Origin: CAVYXZ01 sp963772595
GTDB taxonomy: Bacteria > Chloroflexota > Anaerolineae > Aggregatilineales > Phototrophicaceae
DNA: 64,000 bases
Assembly (NCBI GenBank): GCA_963772595.1
Contig: CAVYXZ010000014.1
Span: 248,001 to 312,000 of the forward strand
Direction of reading: 5' to 3'
Positions 53,784 through 62,279 of the stretch are shown here, piece by piece. The position numbers were made by a program, and so were the translations under genes. The stretch's first letter is position 1; each line of letters opens with the position of its first letter. Under the pieces are notes generated by a model, which worked only from the letters and a program-made list of their open reading frames with translations, was not told the DNA's origin and made no database searches.

Positions 53784-54122
53784 TTATTCTGGATCCATCT
53801 GTTGCTGTATCGCTTCAACCGCAGTGCGCAGACGGGACATCTTCTCCACCGCGCCCCACACGACGTCCAGATCAACTTCATCATAGCGATGGATAAGAAA
53901 ATCCCGAAAGCCGGCGATTTGTTTCCACTCCACCTCAGGATAGGGTTCTAGCAGTTCAGGAGGTAGACGCTTAACCACCTCACCAACCAGCTCATAGGCT
54001 CGGATCACGGCGTATTGGGTTTTGTCGTCAGCAAGGAAGGCGTCGCGGCCATCCGCCGTAAAACGCTCAATAGCCTCAATGTTGGTCAGCAAATCTTCAA
54101 CGTACTGACGAACCGGATTCAT
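53784..54122 (-). CDS. hepT: HepT-like ribonuclease toxin (DUF86)
   Basis: This 112-residue protein is of the DUF86/HepT family. The start is MNPVRQYVEDLLTNIEAIER. The toxin motif RDFLIHRYDEVD (R-x4-H-x-Y) holds the RNase residues and the Tyr that the partner AMPylates in characterised systems. ATG 54120-54122 overlaps the stop of the upstream nucleotidyltransferase gene by 4 bases. A start at 54227 would add 35 unrelated residues. HEPN-fold RNases of this type are counteracted by MntA-like partners. Confidence 0.88.
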   Translation of the reverse strand: MNPVRQYVEDLLTNIEAIERFTADGRDAFLADDKTQYAVIRAYELVGEVVKRLPPELLEPYPEVEWKQIAGFRDFLIHRYDEVDLDVVWGAVEKMSRLRTAVEAIQQQMDPE

Positions 54123-54433
54123 AGATGCACAGCGTCTTTGAGGGCCTGCGGCTTGACCCAGCGTTTCAGGCTCTTCTCCGTCGAAAGATCGACTTCCCGC
54201 CCCAGCAATTCGGTCAAATCCTGCCAAAGGCCCACCATATCAAAGATGGTCGCCCCAGGGAGGAAATCGACGAGAAAATCCACATCACTGTCCGCAGACG
54301 CTTCACCGCGCGCTACACTGCCAAAAATACGGACATTGTGCGCGCCGTATTTCTCGGCTAGATGCAGCACCTCGTCACGTTTGTCTCCGATCACCTCTGC
54401 GATGCCAGCACCTTGCTCTACCACATCGCTCAT
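54119..54433 (-). CDS. mntA: MntA-like nucleotidyltransferase antitoxin
   Basis: This minimal nucleotidyltransferase of about 104 residues has the active-site motif IFGSVARGEASADSDVDFLV (GS-x10-DxD). Family antitoxins add AMP to the HepT toxin and so silence it. The start at 54433 leaves GGGGA 6 bases upstream; an in-frame ATG two codons earlier is less well spaced. The gene precedes and overlaps hepT, the usual antitoxin-first order. Confidence 0.88.
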   Translation of the reverse strand: MSDVVEQGAGIAEVIGDKRDEVLHLAEKYGAHNVRIFGSVARGEASADSDVDFLVDFLPGATIFDMVGLWQDLTELLGREVDLSTEKSLKRWVKPQALKDAVHL

Positions 54434-54551
54434 GGTCATTCCCCATGCTTCTACGTATTAAGTTTATGTTCATTGTAGCACGACTACATGAATTACTTCA
54501 GACCGCCAGCATGGCCTGTACCTGAGCAGCACAGCCTCGGCACGCGGGGCG

Positions 54552-55835
54552 CTAAGCTCCTACGCCATCACGCAGCCGCTTGAGCTTGACCACGCCCTGG
54601 GAGATCTCTTCAGGACCGAGCGTCGCCACCAGCGGGATGCCCTTGCGGTCAGCGTGCTGATACTGTTTGCCCAGGCGGCGATTTTCCAGGTGGAGTTCGG
54701 TGTGGATGCCCGCAGCGCGCAAGTCCGCCGCCAGCCGGGTCAATTCGGCGCGCGTGTCATCGTCGAAGACCGTCACCAGCACCTGCACGACCGTGCCACC
54801 CAGGTCAGCCGGGTACAGATTGAAGACATCCATCAAGTCGATGATGCGCTCGATCCCCAAGGCGATGCCCGTCATCGGCAGACTCTCCTTGCGGAACAGC
54901 CCCAGCAGGTTATCGTAGCGTCCTCCGGCACTGATACTGCCGATGCTTTCCTGCTCGACCACCGCCTCGAAAATCGGGCCTGTGTAATAGCTCAGGCCGC
55001 GCACCATCGTGAAATCAATCGCGTAATGCTCCGACGCGATACCGAGTGCTTCCAGGTGCCCGGCCAGTTCGCGCAGTTCGCGCAGCCCCTCCACCGCCGC
55101 CGGGAACTGCCCCATTTCGCCTTCCAGCAGGTCAAGCACTGCCATGCCGGATTCGTGCGCCTGAATGAGGCCCATCATGCGTGCCACGACGTCCGCTGCC
55201 AGACCGCGCTCACGGAGTTCCTGCTCCACCCCCGGCGCGCCAATTTTGTCGAACTTATCCACACTGCGATACAGATCGCCCAACTGCCCGTCAGGCACGC
55301 CGGAATACTGACCCATCGCCGTCAGCAGCTTGCGGTTGTTGATCTTGATCGTGAACTGCGGGAAGCCCAGCCGGGTTAGGACGGTCGCCGCCACACTGAT
55401 GACCTCCGCATCTGCCGCCATCGAGGCCACCCCGACGATGTCCACGTCGCACTGGTAGAACTCGCGGTAGCGGCCCCGCTGCGGACGTTCCGCGCGCCAG
55501 ACCGGCGCAAGCTGGTAGCGCTTGAAGGGCAGCGTGATCTCGTTCTGATACTGCCCGACGACGCGCGCCAGCGGTACCGTGAGATCATAACGCAGCGCCA
55601 GGTCCTCTTTGCCGCCAGGATGCTGCGCGTAATAGATCAGCTTCTCGGCATCCTCGCCGTATTTGCCCATTAAAATCTCGGCCAGTTCCAGCACCGGGGT
55701 TTGCAGCGGCTCGAAACCGTAAGTATGGAAGACATCGCGCACCACGCCGAAGACGTAATCGCGCTTCAGCATGTCCTGCGGCAGAAAATCGCGCATTCCT
55801 CTGGGCAGGCGGGGGGTAATCTTTACGTCAGCCAT
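54552..55835 (-). CDS. hisS: Histidyl-tRNA synthetase
   Basis: This 427-residue class II synthetase charges tRNA-His. Motif 2 is PVWRAERPQRGRYREFYQCD. The histidine-specific motif is VRGLSYYTGPIFEAVVE, motif 3 includes GIALGIERIIDL, and the N-terminus PRGMRDFLPQDMLKRDYVFG is typical. The C-terminal anticodon-binding domain begins near GTVVQVLVTVFDDDTRAELT. AGGAG lies 7 bases before the ATG. A leader with a histidine-rich peptide and alternative hairpins precedes it (see 55869-55964), implying control by charged tRNA-His level. Confidence 0.96.
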   Translation of the reverse strand: MADVKITPRLPRGMRDFLPQDMLKRDYVFGVVRDVFHTYGFEPLQTPVLELAEILMGKYGEDAEKLIYYAQHPGGKEDLALRYDLTVPLARVVGQYQNEITLPFKRYQLAPVWRAERPQRGRYREFYQCDVDIVGVASMAADAEVISVAATVLTRLGFPQFTIKINNRKLLTAMGQYSGVPDGQLGDLYRSVDKFDKIGAPGVEQELRERGLAADVVARMMGLIQAHESGMAVLDLLEGEMGQFPAAVEGLRELRELAGHLEALGIASEHYAIDFTMVRGLSYYTGPIFEAVVEQESIGSISAGGRYDNLLGLFRKESLPMTGIALGIERIIDLMDVFNLYPADLGGTVVQVLVTVFDDDTRAELTRLAADLRAAGIHTELHLENRRLGKQYQHADRKGIPLVATLGPEEISQGVVKLKRLRDGVGA

Positions 55836-55868
55836 GCTGGAACTCCTGGATCAAATGGATCGGCAAAT

Positions 55869-55897
55869 AAAAAAGCGCGAACCAACGTCCGCGCCTT
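55869..55897 (-). terminator. Attenuator terminator in the hisS leader
   Basis: On the minus strand AAGGCGCG (from 55897 down to 55890) pairs with CGCGCTTT (from 55879 down to 55872), with one G-U pair. A run of T follows to 55869, about 34 bases before the hisS ATG. This is a rho-independent terminator inside the 5' leader of hisS. Its loop contains CGTTGGTT, which can pair instead with the upstream AACCAACG. Confidence 0.8.
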
Positions 55898-55924
55898 GAT
55901 CTCCGTGAGAATCGCTCGTTGGTT
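55880..55924 (-). promoter_or_regulatory. Antiterminator alternative to the hisS attenuator
   Basis: On the minus strand AACCAACG (55924 down to 55917) is perfectly complementary to CGTTGGTT (55887 down to 55880), which lies in the loop of the terminator. An internal hairpin GAT-T-CTC/GAGATC sits inside. Forming this stem prevents the terminator. The leader-peptide stop codon overlaps the AACCAACG element, as in ribosome-mediated attenuation. Confidence 0.7.
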
Positions 55925-55964
55925 AAGCTGGATATGCGTTTAAGAAATGGTGATGCTCACGCAT
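55923..55964 (-). CDS. Histidine leader peptide of the hisS attenuator
   Basis: The 13-codon frame encodes MREHHHFLNAYPA with three consecutive His codons (CAT CAC CAT) at positions 4-6. AGGTG lies 7 bases before the ATG. Its TAA overlaps the first antiterminator arm. A ribosome stalled at the His codons would leave that arm free to form the antiterminator; one that reaches the stop would cover it and let the terminator form. The peptide is too short to have a function of its own. Confidence rests on the codon run, ribosome site and hairpin geometry together. Confidence 0.75.
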   Translation of the reverse strand: MREHHHFLNAYPA

Positions 55965-55996
55965 TAGAATGCACCTGTTCGTGCTGCAACGACCGA

Positions 55997-56025
55997 ATTG
56001 TATAAGATGTGCGGGCGGATTGCAA
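55997..56025 (-). promoter_or_regulatory. hisS promoter TTGCAA-N17-TACAAT
   Basis: On the minus strand TTGCAA (56025 to 56020) and TACAAT (56002 to 55997) have 17-base spacing. Transcription would start near 55990, giving a leader of about 155 bases before hisS. The promoter lies just before the end of the DinB-like gene. Confidence 0.65.
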
Positions 56026-56030
56026 CCGGC

Positions 56031-56639
56031 TTAGCCTGCTGTGGCGGTCTCGGCATTATGCACGTCGATCTGCCGCTTGACCTCGCGCAGCTGGTCATAG
56101 TGGCCGACCTCATGACGAAAACCAAACAGGAAGCAGGCTGTCGCGTTCATCTCACCGTTGCGCTCGATGAAACGGGGCGAGAGTTCACGCGTCAGCACCA
56201 GATCTGGCTCGTCCGGCCAGGTGTCCAGATAGGCCAGGCGGATGCGGCGGCTTTCTTCCAGGCGCTGGACGGCCTTTGCCTGTGTGTCGATCTCGCGCCA
56301 GGGAGTCTCGTAACGCAGCCGCGGATCCACACTGTAAGCCACGCCGCGTGCCAGAATCGAGCTGTAGGTGGCCCATTCCTCGCTGCTGGCCGTCACATGC
56401 GCGATCAGATGGCCCATGCCCCAGGCGATGTTTTCCTCGCCCGCTGCCGCGTGGGCGTCGTTGGCGTCCGGGTCCACCGGGGTAAAGACGATGTCGGCAT
56501 CGTTCATACCGTCAATCAGGCTCAGCAAGAAATCAATGCTGTCGTTCGTCGCACGGCGCAGATCATCTATCGTAAACTGATCTGCATAAGCCCGAAGCTT
56601 CATCTGACCATCGGTCAGCGGCTTGAAATCAATCGTCAT
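56031..56639 (-). CDS. DinB superfamily protein
   Basis: This 202-residue four-helix protein has a DinB-type metal-binding pattern: His in GMGHLIAHVTASSEEWATYS and His residues in FGFRHEVGHYDQLREV. Related proteins include bacillithiol- or mycothiol-dependent transferases, but many members have no assigned role. GGAGCAGGGG precedes the ATG. It is transcribed in the same direction as hisS, which has its own promoter 6 bases or less before this gene ends. Confidence 0.75.
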   Translation of the reverse strand: MTIDFKPLTDGQMKLRAYADQFTIDDLRRATNDSIDFLLSLIDGMNDADIVFTPVDPDANDAHAAAGEENIAWGMGHLIAHVTASSEEWATYSSILARGVAYSVDPRLRYETPWREIDTQAKAVQRLEESRRIRLAYLDTWPDEPDLVLTRELSPRFIERNGEMNATACFLFGFRHEVGHYDQLREVKRQIDVHNAETATAG

Positions 56640-56808
56640 ACCCCTGCTCCCTACGGTAAAAAGTGATAAACAGTATTGCTTTGATGCAGTGAGCGCGCGT
56701 TTCCTTACAGAAATCTGTATAGATTCGCCAATGGCTGCCTTTGCCCTTTTTCACTGCGCGATGGTACACTCCAGGCTGCGAATTTGATGCAGGCAAGGCG
56801 TAAATCTC

Positions 56809-58859
56809 ATGCTGACTCCGGTTGAACAGATGCTCTTTCTCCTGCTGGCAGCGCTGGCCCTGGGGGCGACCTATATGGGTTTCCGTGATATGTGGCGGGT
56901 CATCAACCGGGGCGAGGGCCAGCTTTACCTGGATGGCATTATCGGGCGGGCATGGAACGCGCTGGTCATCTACCTGAGCCAGCGCACCACACTCAAGACC
57001 CGCCGCTGGACCAGCCTGTTTCATGTTGGCGTGGCCTGGGGCTTCACCTTTTACTTTCTGGTCAACCTGGGCGATGTCCTGGAAGGCTTCTTCCCGAATT
57101 ACCGTTTTCTAGAAGACAGCGGCGCGCTCTTCGAAGCCTACCGCCTGATCGGCGATGTGTTGAGCGTGGCCGTGCTGGTCGGCATCGTCTATTTCATTAT
57201 CCGGCGCTGGTGGCTGCCGAACCGCAAGCAGTTGACCTTTCACGAGAACGTGCTGCTGCATCCGGCGGTGAAACGGGGCGCGATTGGCCGCGATTCGCTG
57301 ATCGTGGCCGTCTTCATCCTGATTCACGTGGGGGCACGCTTCCTGGGGCAATCGGTCCACGTAGCGCAAAGCGCGCCGGATGCCTTCCAGCCTTTCGCCT
57401 CTGTCACCGCGCTGCTCTACGGCGGGATGAACGTGGAGACGCTGACGCTGCTGCGGCACGGATTCTGGTGGATGGCGCTGGGCGGTATTCTGCTGTTCTT
57501 CCCCTACTTCCCCAACAGCAAACACGCGCACCTGTTTATGGCTCCCTTCAATTTCCTGACCCGGCCCAGGCGGACCTCGCTGGGTGAACTCGACCCGATT
57601 GATTTCGAGGACGAAGTCAAAGGAGCAGTTCGGCGCGGCGCACATCGAGCATCTGCCGAAGACGCAGCTTTTCGACGCTTTCGCCTGCATTCAGTGCAAC
57701 CGCTGTCAGGATGTCTGCCCGGCCTATACTACCGGCAAAACCCTGTCGCCCTCGGCTCTGGAGGTCAACCAGCGCTACACCATCAAGTCGCAGATGGTCG
57801 AGCTGGCAAAGGGTGCAGGCCTCGCCCAACCCGCTGCTGGGCAGCGTCATCGACGAGTCGGCGCTGTGGGCCTGCACCTCCTGCGGGGCCTGCGTGGACA
57901 TCTGCCCGGTGGGCAACGAGCCGATGCACACGATCATCGAGATCCGCCGCGATCAGGTGTTGATGCAGGGCAGCTTCCCGGCTGAGCTTCAGGGCGCGTT
58001 CAACGGTATGGAGCGTCAGGGCAACCCCTGGCAGCAGGACCCCGGCGAGCGCTTCGTCTGGGCAAAGGGGCTGGATTTCCCGGTGCCGACCGTCGAGGAA
58101 CTGCCGGACTTCGAGATCCTCTACTGGGTCGGCTGTGCCGCCAGCTATGACCCGCGTGCTCAGTTGACCGCTCGCGCGCTGGTGAAGGTGCTGCACCGGG
58201 CCGGGGTGAAGTTCGCCGTCCTGGGCGAGCGCGAAGCCTGCACCGGCGATGCTGCCCGCCGCGCCGGGAACGAATATCTTTACGCTGAAATGGCCTCGGC
58301 CAACGTCGAGACGCTGAACGATGTCGCCCCACCGCGCATTCTGGTCACCTGCCCGCACTGCCTGCATAACCTGGGCAAGGAATATCACCAGTTCGGCGGC
58401 CACTACGAGGTCGTGCATCACAGCGAATACATCCAGGAACTGATGCAGCAGGGCCGGGTGATCCTCGACGCGGATTTCAACGAGCAGTCGAACGTCACCT
58501 TCCATGACCCCTGCTATCTGGGCCGCCACAACGGCGTGGTGGACGAGCCGCGCGAGGTCCTCAGCCGCCTGGGGCCGCAGGTCACGGAGATGCCCCGGCA
58601 TGGCCGCAATTCCTTCTGCTGCGGCGCGGGTGGTGCCCAGTTCTGGAAAGAGGAGGAACCGGGCGATCAGGCCGTCAACATCGCGCGTTATGAGGAAGCC
58701 AGCGCAACCGGTGCGGACACGCTGGCGGTGGGCTGCCCCTTCTGTATGCAGATGTTCGAGACGGCGAAATCCAGCATCCCGGATGGCCCGGTCGTCAAAG
58801 ACATTGCCGAACTGGTCGCCGAACACCTGCCAGAAGCTCAAATGCAGGCGGATTCATAG
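56809..58859 (+). CDS. Membrane-bound Fe-S oxidoreductase, EtfD-like (frameshifted)
   Basis: The protein joins a nitrate-reductase-gamma-like membrane domain to HdrC- and HdrB-like parts. Residues about 1-250 have five or six membrane segments (LLLAALALGATYMGFRDMWR, HVGVAWGFTFYFLVNLGDVL). Two [4Fe-4S] motifs follow, CIQCNRCQDVCP and CTSCGACVDICP. Two CCG-type domains complete it (TCPHCLHNLGKEYH with HDPCYLGRHN, and CCGAGGAQF with CPFCMQMF). The frame slips near 57620 and near 57825; corrected length is about 682 residues. The order matches EtfD, which passes electrons from electron-transfer flavoprotein to menaquinone. EtfAB genes are not in the window, so the partner is inferred. Confidence 0.85.
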
Positions 58860-58965
58860 CCTATAGCCAGTCTACCCAGTCAAAGACCCTTCATCTGGAT
58901 CATTCGCTCTGGCGCAACTGCGCTAAGGTATATTTGAGTGTCAAACAAACCGAAGGAGTTTGACG

Positions 58966-59638
58966 ATGCAATTTACCGAGGGCGCACAGGTCTTTACTCC
59001 CGATAACAAAGTTGTCGGCAAGATCACACACGTCGTCTTTAATCCGGTTACGAAAGAGGCCACGCACGTCGTGGTTCGGCGCGGCTGGCTCTTCTCCGAA
59101 GATAAGGTGATCCCGCTGAATTGGTTCACTATTGCAGAGCCGGAACGAGCGATCCTGAACGAGGATATCGAGAGATTTCGAATCGCTTCCGCGCTTTGAA
59201 GAGAAGCATTTCGTCCCCAGCGAGGTTTACGAGCCAGAAGGCGGAGGCGATTACAGGCCGGTCGTCCCGCTCTACGCCTATCCACCGATGGGCGGTCTGG
59301 GCGGTGTTGCGCCGTACAGCTTTGCGCCAATGGGCTACTTCTCGACGCCGGAGGGCCAGTATATTGAGACGACCGAAGAGAACATCCCGGATAACACAGT
59401 TGCACTGGCAAAGGGCGCGGAAGTCCTGAGTATGGATGGCGATGTGGTGGGTCACATCGACAGCGTCGTCGTGAACGATGAAACCCGGATAGCAACCCAC
59501 ATCATTATCTCGCAGGGGCTGCTGTTGAAGAGCCGCAAGCTGGTGCCCACATCCTGGTTTACCGTTATCGGCGAGGATCAGCTGCGTCTGGCCGTCAGCA
59601 ATCACCTGCTGGAATCACTGCCGGATTACGAGGATTAG
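58966..59638 (+). CDS. PRC-barrel domain protein with two repeats (frameshifted)
   Basis: This protein of about 223 residues has two similar PRC-barrel units: FTEGAQVFTPDNKVVGKITH with VVVRRGWLFSEDKVIPLNWF, and LAKGAEVLSMDGDVVGHIDS with IIISQGLLLKSRKLVPTSWF. A Tyr/Pro/Gly-rich linker joins them. The frame slips near 59165. ATG 58966 follows AAGGAG; a TTG two codons earlier is less likely. PRC barrels bind RNA or act in photosynthetic and stress proteins, and the role here is unknown. It overlaps the convergent phosphotriesterase-family gene by 4 bases. Confidence 0.8.
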
Positions 59639-60546
59639 CGCGCAAAGGCATGGAAGGGATTGTCCTGCGTCAACTGCCGGATCATGGCCTCATCAAAACC
59701 GGCAGCCCGCAGCTTCGGCAGGAAAGTCTCGACCAGATAGGTAAAGGGCTTGGGCTGGCGTTCGGGTGTGCCTGGATCATACCAGCCCCGGTCCTGGCTC
59801 AGGAGGATATGCTCGCCGAAGCCGGCCTCGATCAGCCGCTGAATGTGGTCGATATACACCGCGTCATCCGGCGAGCCGCCGATCCAATCATATTCGATCC
59901 AGGCTCCGCGGCGGGCCATCTCCAGATGCAGGGAGAAATCTGGCTCGGCCTGCGTGTGAATCCAGATGAATCGCTCCGCCGTGTAGCCTGACGCTTCAAT
60001 TTCGTCAAGTTGGTCGCGGACCACCCGGCCCTTTATCGTATGGCTGCCAATAATCGCGCCGGTCGCCTGTCCTGCCCGCGCCCCGGCCCGTAGAATCTTG
60101 CGCTCGCAGTCGGTCAGGCCATCGTCGCCCGCGCTCAACTTGATCCAGGCCGCCTGCACGCCCGTGTCCTCGATAGTGCCGGTCAGTTCGCCCAGCATCC
60201 ACTCATAAATCGCGTCCTCGCTGGCCTCCTGCGCCCAGGGCGGCACCCAGGGTTCGCGGTAGATACCCGTAGGCACGATAACTGGGAATTGAGTGGCCTG
60301 CGAGACGGCCAGGTCCATATCGACACGCCGCCCCACCCCATGCGGTGTGCATTCCACCAGCGCGGTCACGCCCTGCGCCTTGATCTTCTCGACCTCCGGC
60401 CCCATCAAAGCGACGACGTCCGCCGCCTCAGCTTCGGGAATATCGTCTTCCAGAATGCGCAGGCTGACGTACAGATGCTCATGCGGCAGAATCATGCCGA
60501 GTTCGTCTGCATTTTGGGGGCCAAGTGTGGTAATAAGGGCTACCAT
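59635..60546 (-). CDS. Phosphotriesterase family metal-dependent hydrolase
   Basis: This 303-residue amidohydrolase-superfamily TIM barrel has metal ligands in HEHLYV (HxH), AAWIKLSAGDD (Lys that is carboxylated in the family), IIGSHT, FIWIHTQAEPD and LLSQDRGWYD. The substrate cannot be predicted; family members include lactonases and phosphotriesterases. AAGGA precedes the ATG. Near the C-terminus it has NPFHAFAR, a family-typical ending. Confidence 0.9.
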   Translation of the reverse strand: MVALITTLGPQNADELGMILPHEHLYVSLRILEDDIPEAEAADVVALMGPEVEKIKAQGVTALVECTPHGVGRRVDMDLAVSQATQFPVIVPTGIYREPWVPPWAQEASEDAIYEWMLGELTGTIEDTGVQAAWIKLSAGDDGLTDCERKILRAGARAGQATGAIIGSHTIKGRVVRDQLDEIEASGYTAERFIWIHTQAEPDFSLHLEMARRGAWIEYDWIGGSPDDAVYIDHIQRLIEAGFGEHILLSQDRGWYDPGTPERQPKPFTYLVETFLPKLRAAGFDEAMIRQLTQDNPFHAFAR

Positions 60547-60580
60547 TTGCCGTGTCCTTTGTATCCAGGCTTATTATACG

Positions 60581-61315
60581 TCAGGCCTGATCAGCACGCA
60601 GCACCGAGCGGCCTGGCAGCGCTGTGCGAGAGAAATACAAATAGACCAGCCCCACCCCGATCAGGATCATCAGCCCCCCGTAGAGACAAACCGTGTTCAG
60701 GTTCGGGTCATTCAGTGCATCCGGGGCATCATAAATCAGAGCCTGCGCGGCGATTCGGCCCACCCAACTGAGCAGCAGACTCAGGCTGGCGATCAGCGCA
60801 TTCATCAATGCGAACACCCAGATAAGGCGCAAGCGTCTGGCGCGCAGATTGTGGCGCAAAGCCAGGAATTCGCAGACGAGAACCAGCAGGATGGGCAGCA
60901 AAAAACTCGTCTCATGATTCAGGAAGAAGTTGTTGATCGTCTCCGCCAGCGTGCCCGGCGGCGGCAGCGTCAGTTCCCAGGGCATCAGGTAAGCGAGACT
61001 GATCCAGAAGACAACCCCCATGAGGAAGAGATTGCTCAAGCCGAAGGCGAGCAGCGCTGCCAGCTTCGCCAGTAGATCGGCCCAGAATCGGAGGCGGGTC
61101 ATCTGTCGCAGTCTTTCTGCTATCACATTGACCAGAAGATCGCCGCTACAGTGCAGCCACAGACGCAGCAGATCAGCCCAGGTGCCGCTCGCCCGGCAGC
61201 AGTCCTGAAAGACCTGGCGCATCTCGGCGCGGTAAGCGCTGCGAAATGGCTCCGGGTAGAGCATGAGCAGCGCATCATAGAGCCGTACAATCAGGGCAGA
61301 CAGGCGCCATTTCAT
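60581..61315 (-). CDS. Hypothetical membrane protein with LYPxxFRxxYxxEM motif
   Basis: This 244-residue protein begins with a cytoplasmic segment LMLYPEPFRSAYRAEMRQVF, a motif found in proteins that follow PadR-type regulators. Four hydrophobic segments follow (about 88-112, 138-158, 168-190, 210-230). A palindrome resembling a PadR operator lies 22 bases upstream, but no PadR gene is present nearby. Function is unknown. Confidence 0.65.
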   Translation of the reverse strand: MKWRLSALIVRLYDALLMLYPEPFRSAYRAEMRQVFQDCCRASGTWADLLRLWLHCSGDLLVNVIAERLRQMTRLRFWADLLAKLAALLAFGLSNLFLMGVVFWISLAYLMPWELTLPPPGTLAETINNFFLNHETSFLLPILLVLVCEFLALRHNLRARRLRLIWVFALMNALIASLSLLLSWVGRIAAQALIYDAPDALNDPNLNTVCLYGGLMILIGVGLVYLYFSRTALPGRSVLRADQA

Positions 61316-61336
61316 CAGGTCTCACTCATCCGCACA

Positions 61337-61357
61337 ATATATCCATACTGGATATAT
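61337..61357. promoter_or_regulatory. Inverted repeat, candidate PadR-type operator
   Basis: ATATATCC (61337-61344) and GGATATAT (61350-61357) are perfect 8-bp arms with a 5-base centre, 22 bases before the membrane-protein gene. AT-rich dyads of this kind bind PadR-like repressors. No regulator gene is adjacent. Confidence 0.5.
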
Positions 61358-61472
61358 CATACCTGGATGATGACACCGCGTCAAGCAAATAAGGCCATCT
61401 CCGTTATGGCGACCCGACCGCGTCCTGTATAATGGCAGGAGGGTATCTACTGGAAGGACACACAAAAGCATC

Positions 61473-62222
61473 ATGGCAGAACAGAACGGATTTTACGTGC
61501 CGCAGCGGGCGCTGGTCGTCGCCGCCCATGCCGATGACATCGAGTTCGGACTGGCCGGGACGGTTGCCCGCTGGGTTGAGGCGGGCGCGACGGTCAGCTA
61601 CTGCATCGTGACGGATAACTCCTCTGGCAGCAACGAGCCGGGCGCTGACCTGGATGCCCTGGTCAAAACGCGGCGTGAGGAACAGACCGCTGCGGCGGCA
61701 ATTGTCGGCGTTACCGACCTCTATTTTCTGGGCTATAAAGACGGAACGCTCCAGCCCACGCTGGAACTGCGCCGCGACATCACCCGCCTGATCCGCAAGT
61801 TGCGCCCACAGGTCGTCGTGATCTCCGACCCGACCATGGTGATGACCCCCGATGGCGGCTATATCAACCACCCGGATCACCGGGCCGCTGCCGAAGCCGC
61901 GCTCTACGCTACCTTCCCCAGCGCGGAAACACGGCCCATCTTCCCTGAACTGCTGGACGAAGGGCTGGAGCCGCACAAGGTCAATAAGGTCTACATGAAT
62001 TTTGGGGATCACCCGACGCTCTACGTCGATATTTCCACAACCTGGGAGAAAAAGGCGGCGGCCCTGCTCTGCCACAAGTCCCAGGTCAATGAAGAGGCGG
62101 TCAAGATGGTCGGGCAGTGGAACCATCAGACCGGCCAGACAATCGGCACGGCCTATGCCGAAGCCTTCCGTGTGCTGAACCTGAATGACATCGAGGACCC
62201 AGCGCAGGCCGCATCCGAATAA
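61473..62222 (+). CDS. PIG-L family deacetylase
   Basis: This 249-residue zinc hydrolase has AHADDIEFGLAGTVARWVEA (AHxDD in place of HPDD), which holds the metal ligands and catalytic Asp, and INHPDHRAAAEAALYATFP (third ligand). CIVTDNSSGSNE is also family-typical. PIG-L/LmbE enzymes remove acetyl from GlcNAc-linked molecules or act on related thiols. Substrate is unknown, though de-N-acetylation fits the amino-sugar theme. A TATAAT at 61428-61433 could serve as -10, but the -35 is poor. Confidence 0.9.
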   Translation: MAEQNGFYVPQRALVVAAHADDIEFGLAGTVARWVEAGATVSYCIVTDNSSGSNEPGADLDALVKTRREEQTAAAAIVGVTDLYFLGYKDGTLQPTLELRRDITRLIRKLRPQVVVISDPTMVMTPDGGYINHPDHRAAAEAALYATFPSAETRPIFPELLDEGLEPHKVNKVYMNFGDHPTLYVDISTTWEKKAAALLCHKSQVNEEAVKMVGQWNHQTGQTIGTAYAEAFRVLNLNDIEDPAQAASE

Positions 62223-62279
62223 TCAGGCCGTAACGATTCGGCAGCAGGCGCGGTGTAGAAGATAGAGACAAGGAAGCCT

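Noticed and set aside
55869..55990. T-box riboswitch in the hisS leader
   Set aside because: TGGT in the antiterminator region would pair with a tRNA ending ACCA, whereas bacterial tRNA-His has C at the discriminator and needs TGGG. The full T-box consensus is absent, while a His leader peptide explains the same hairpins.
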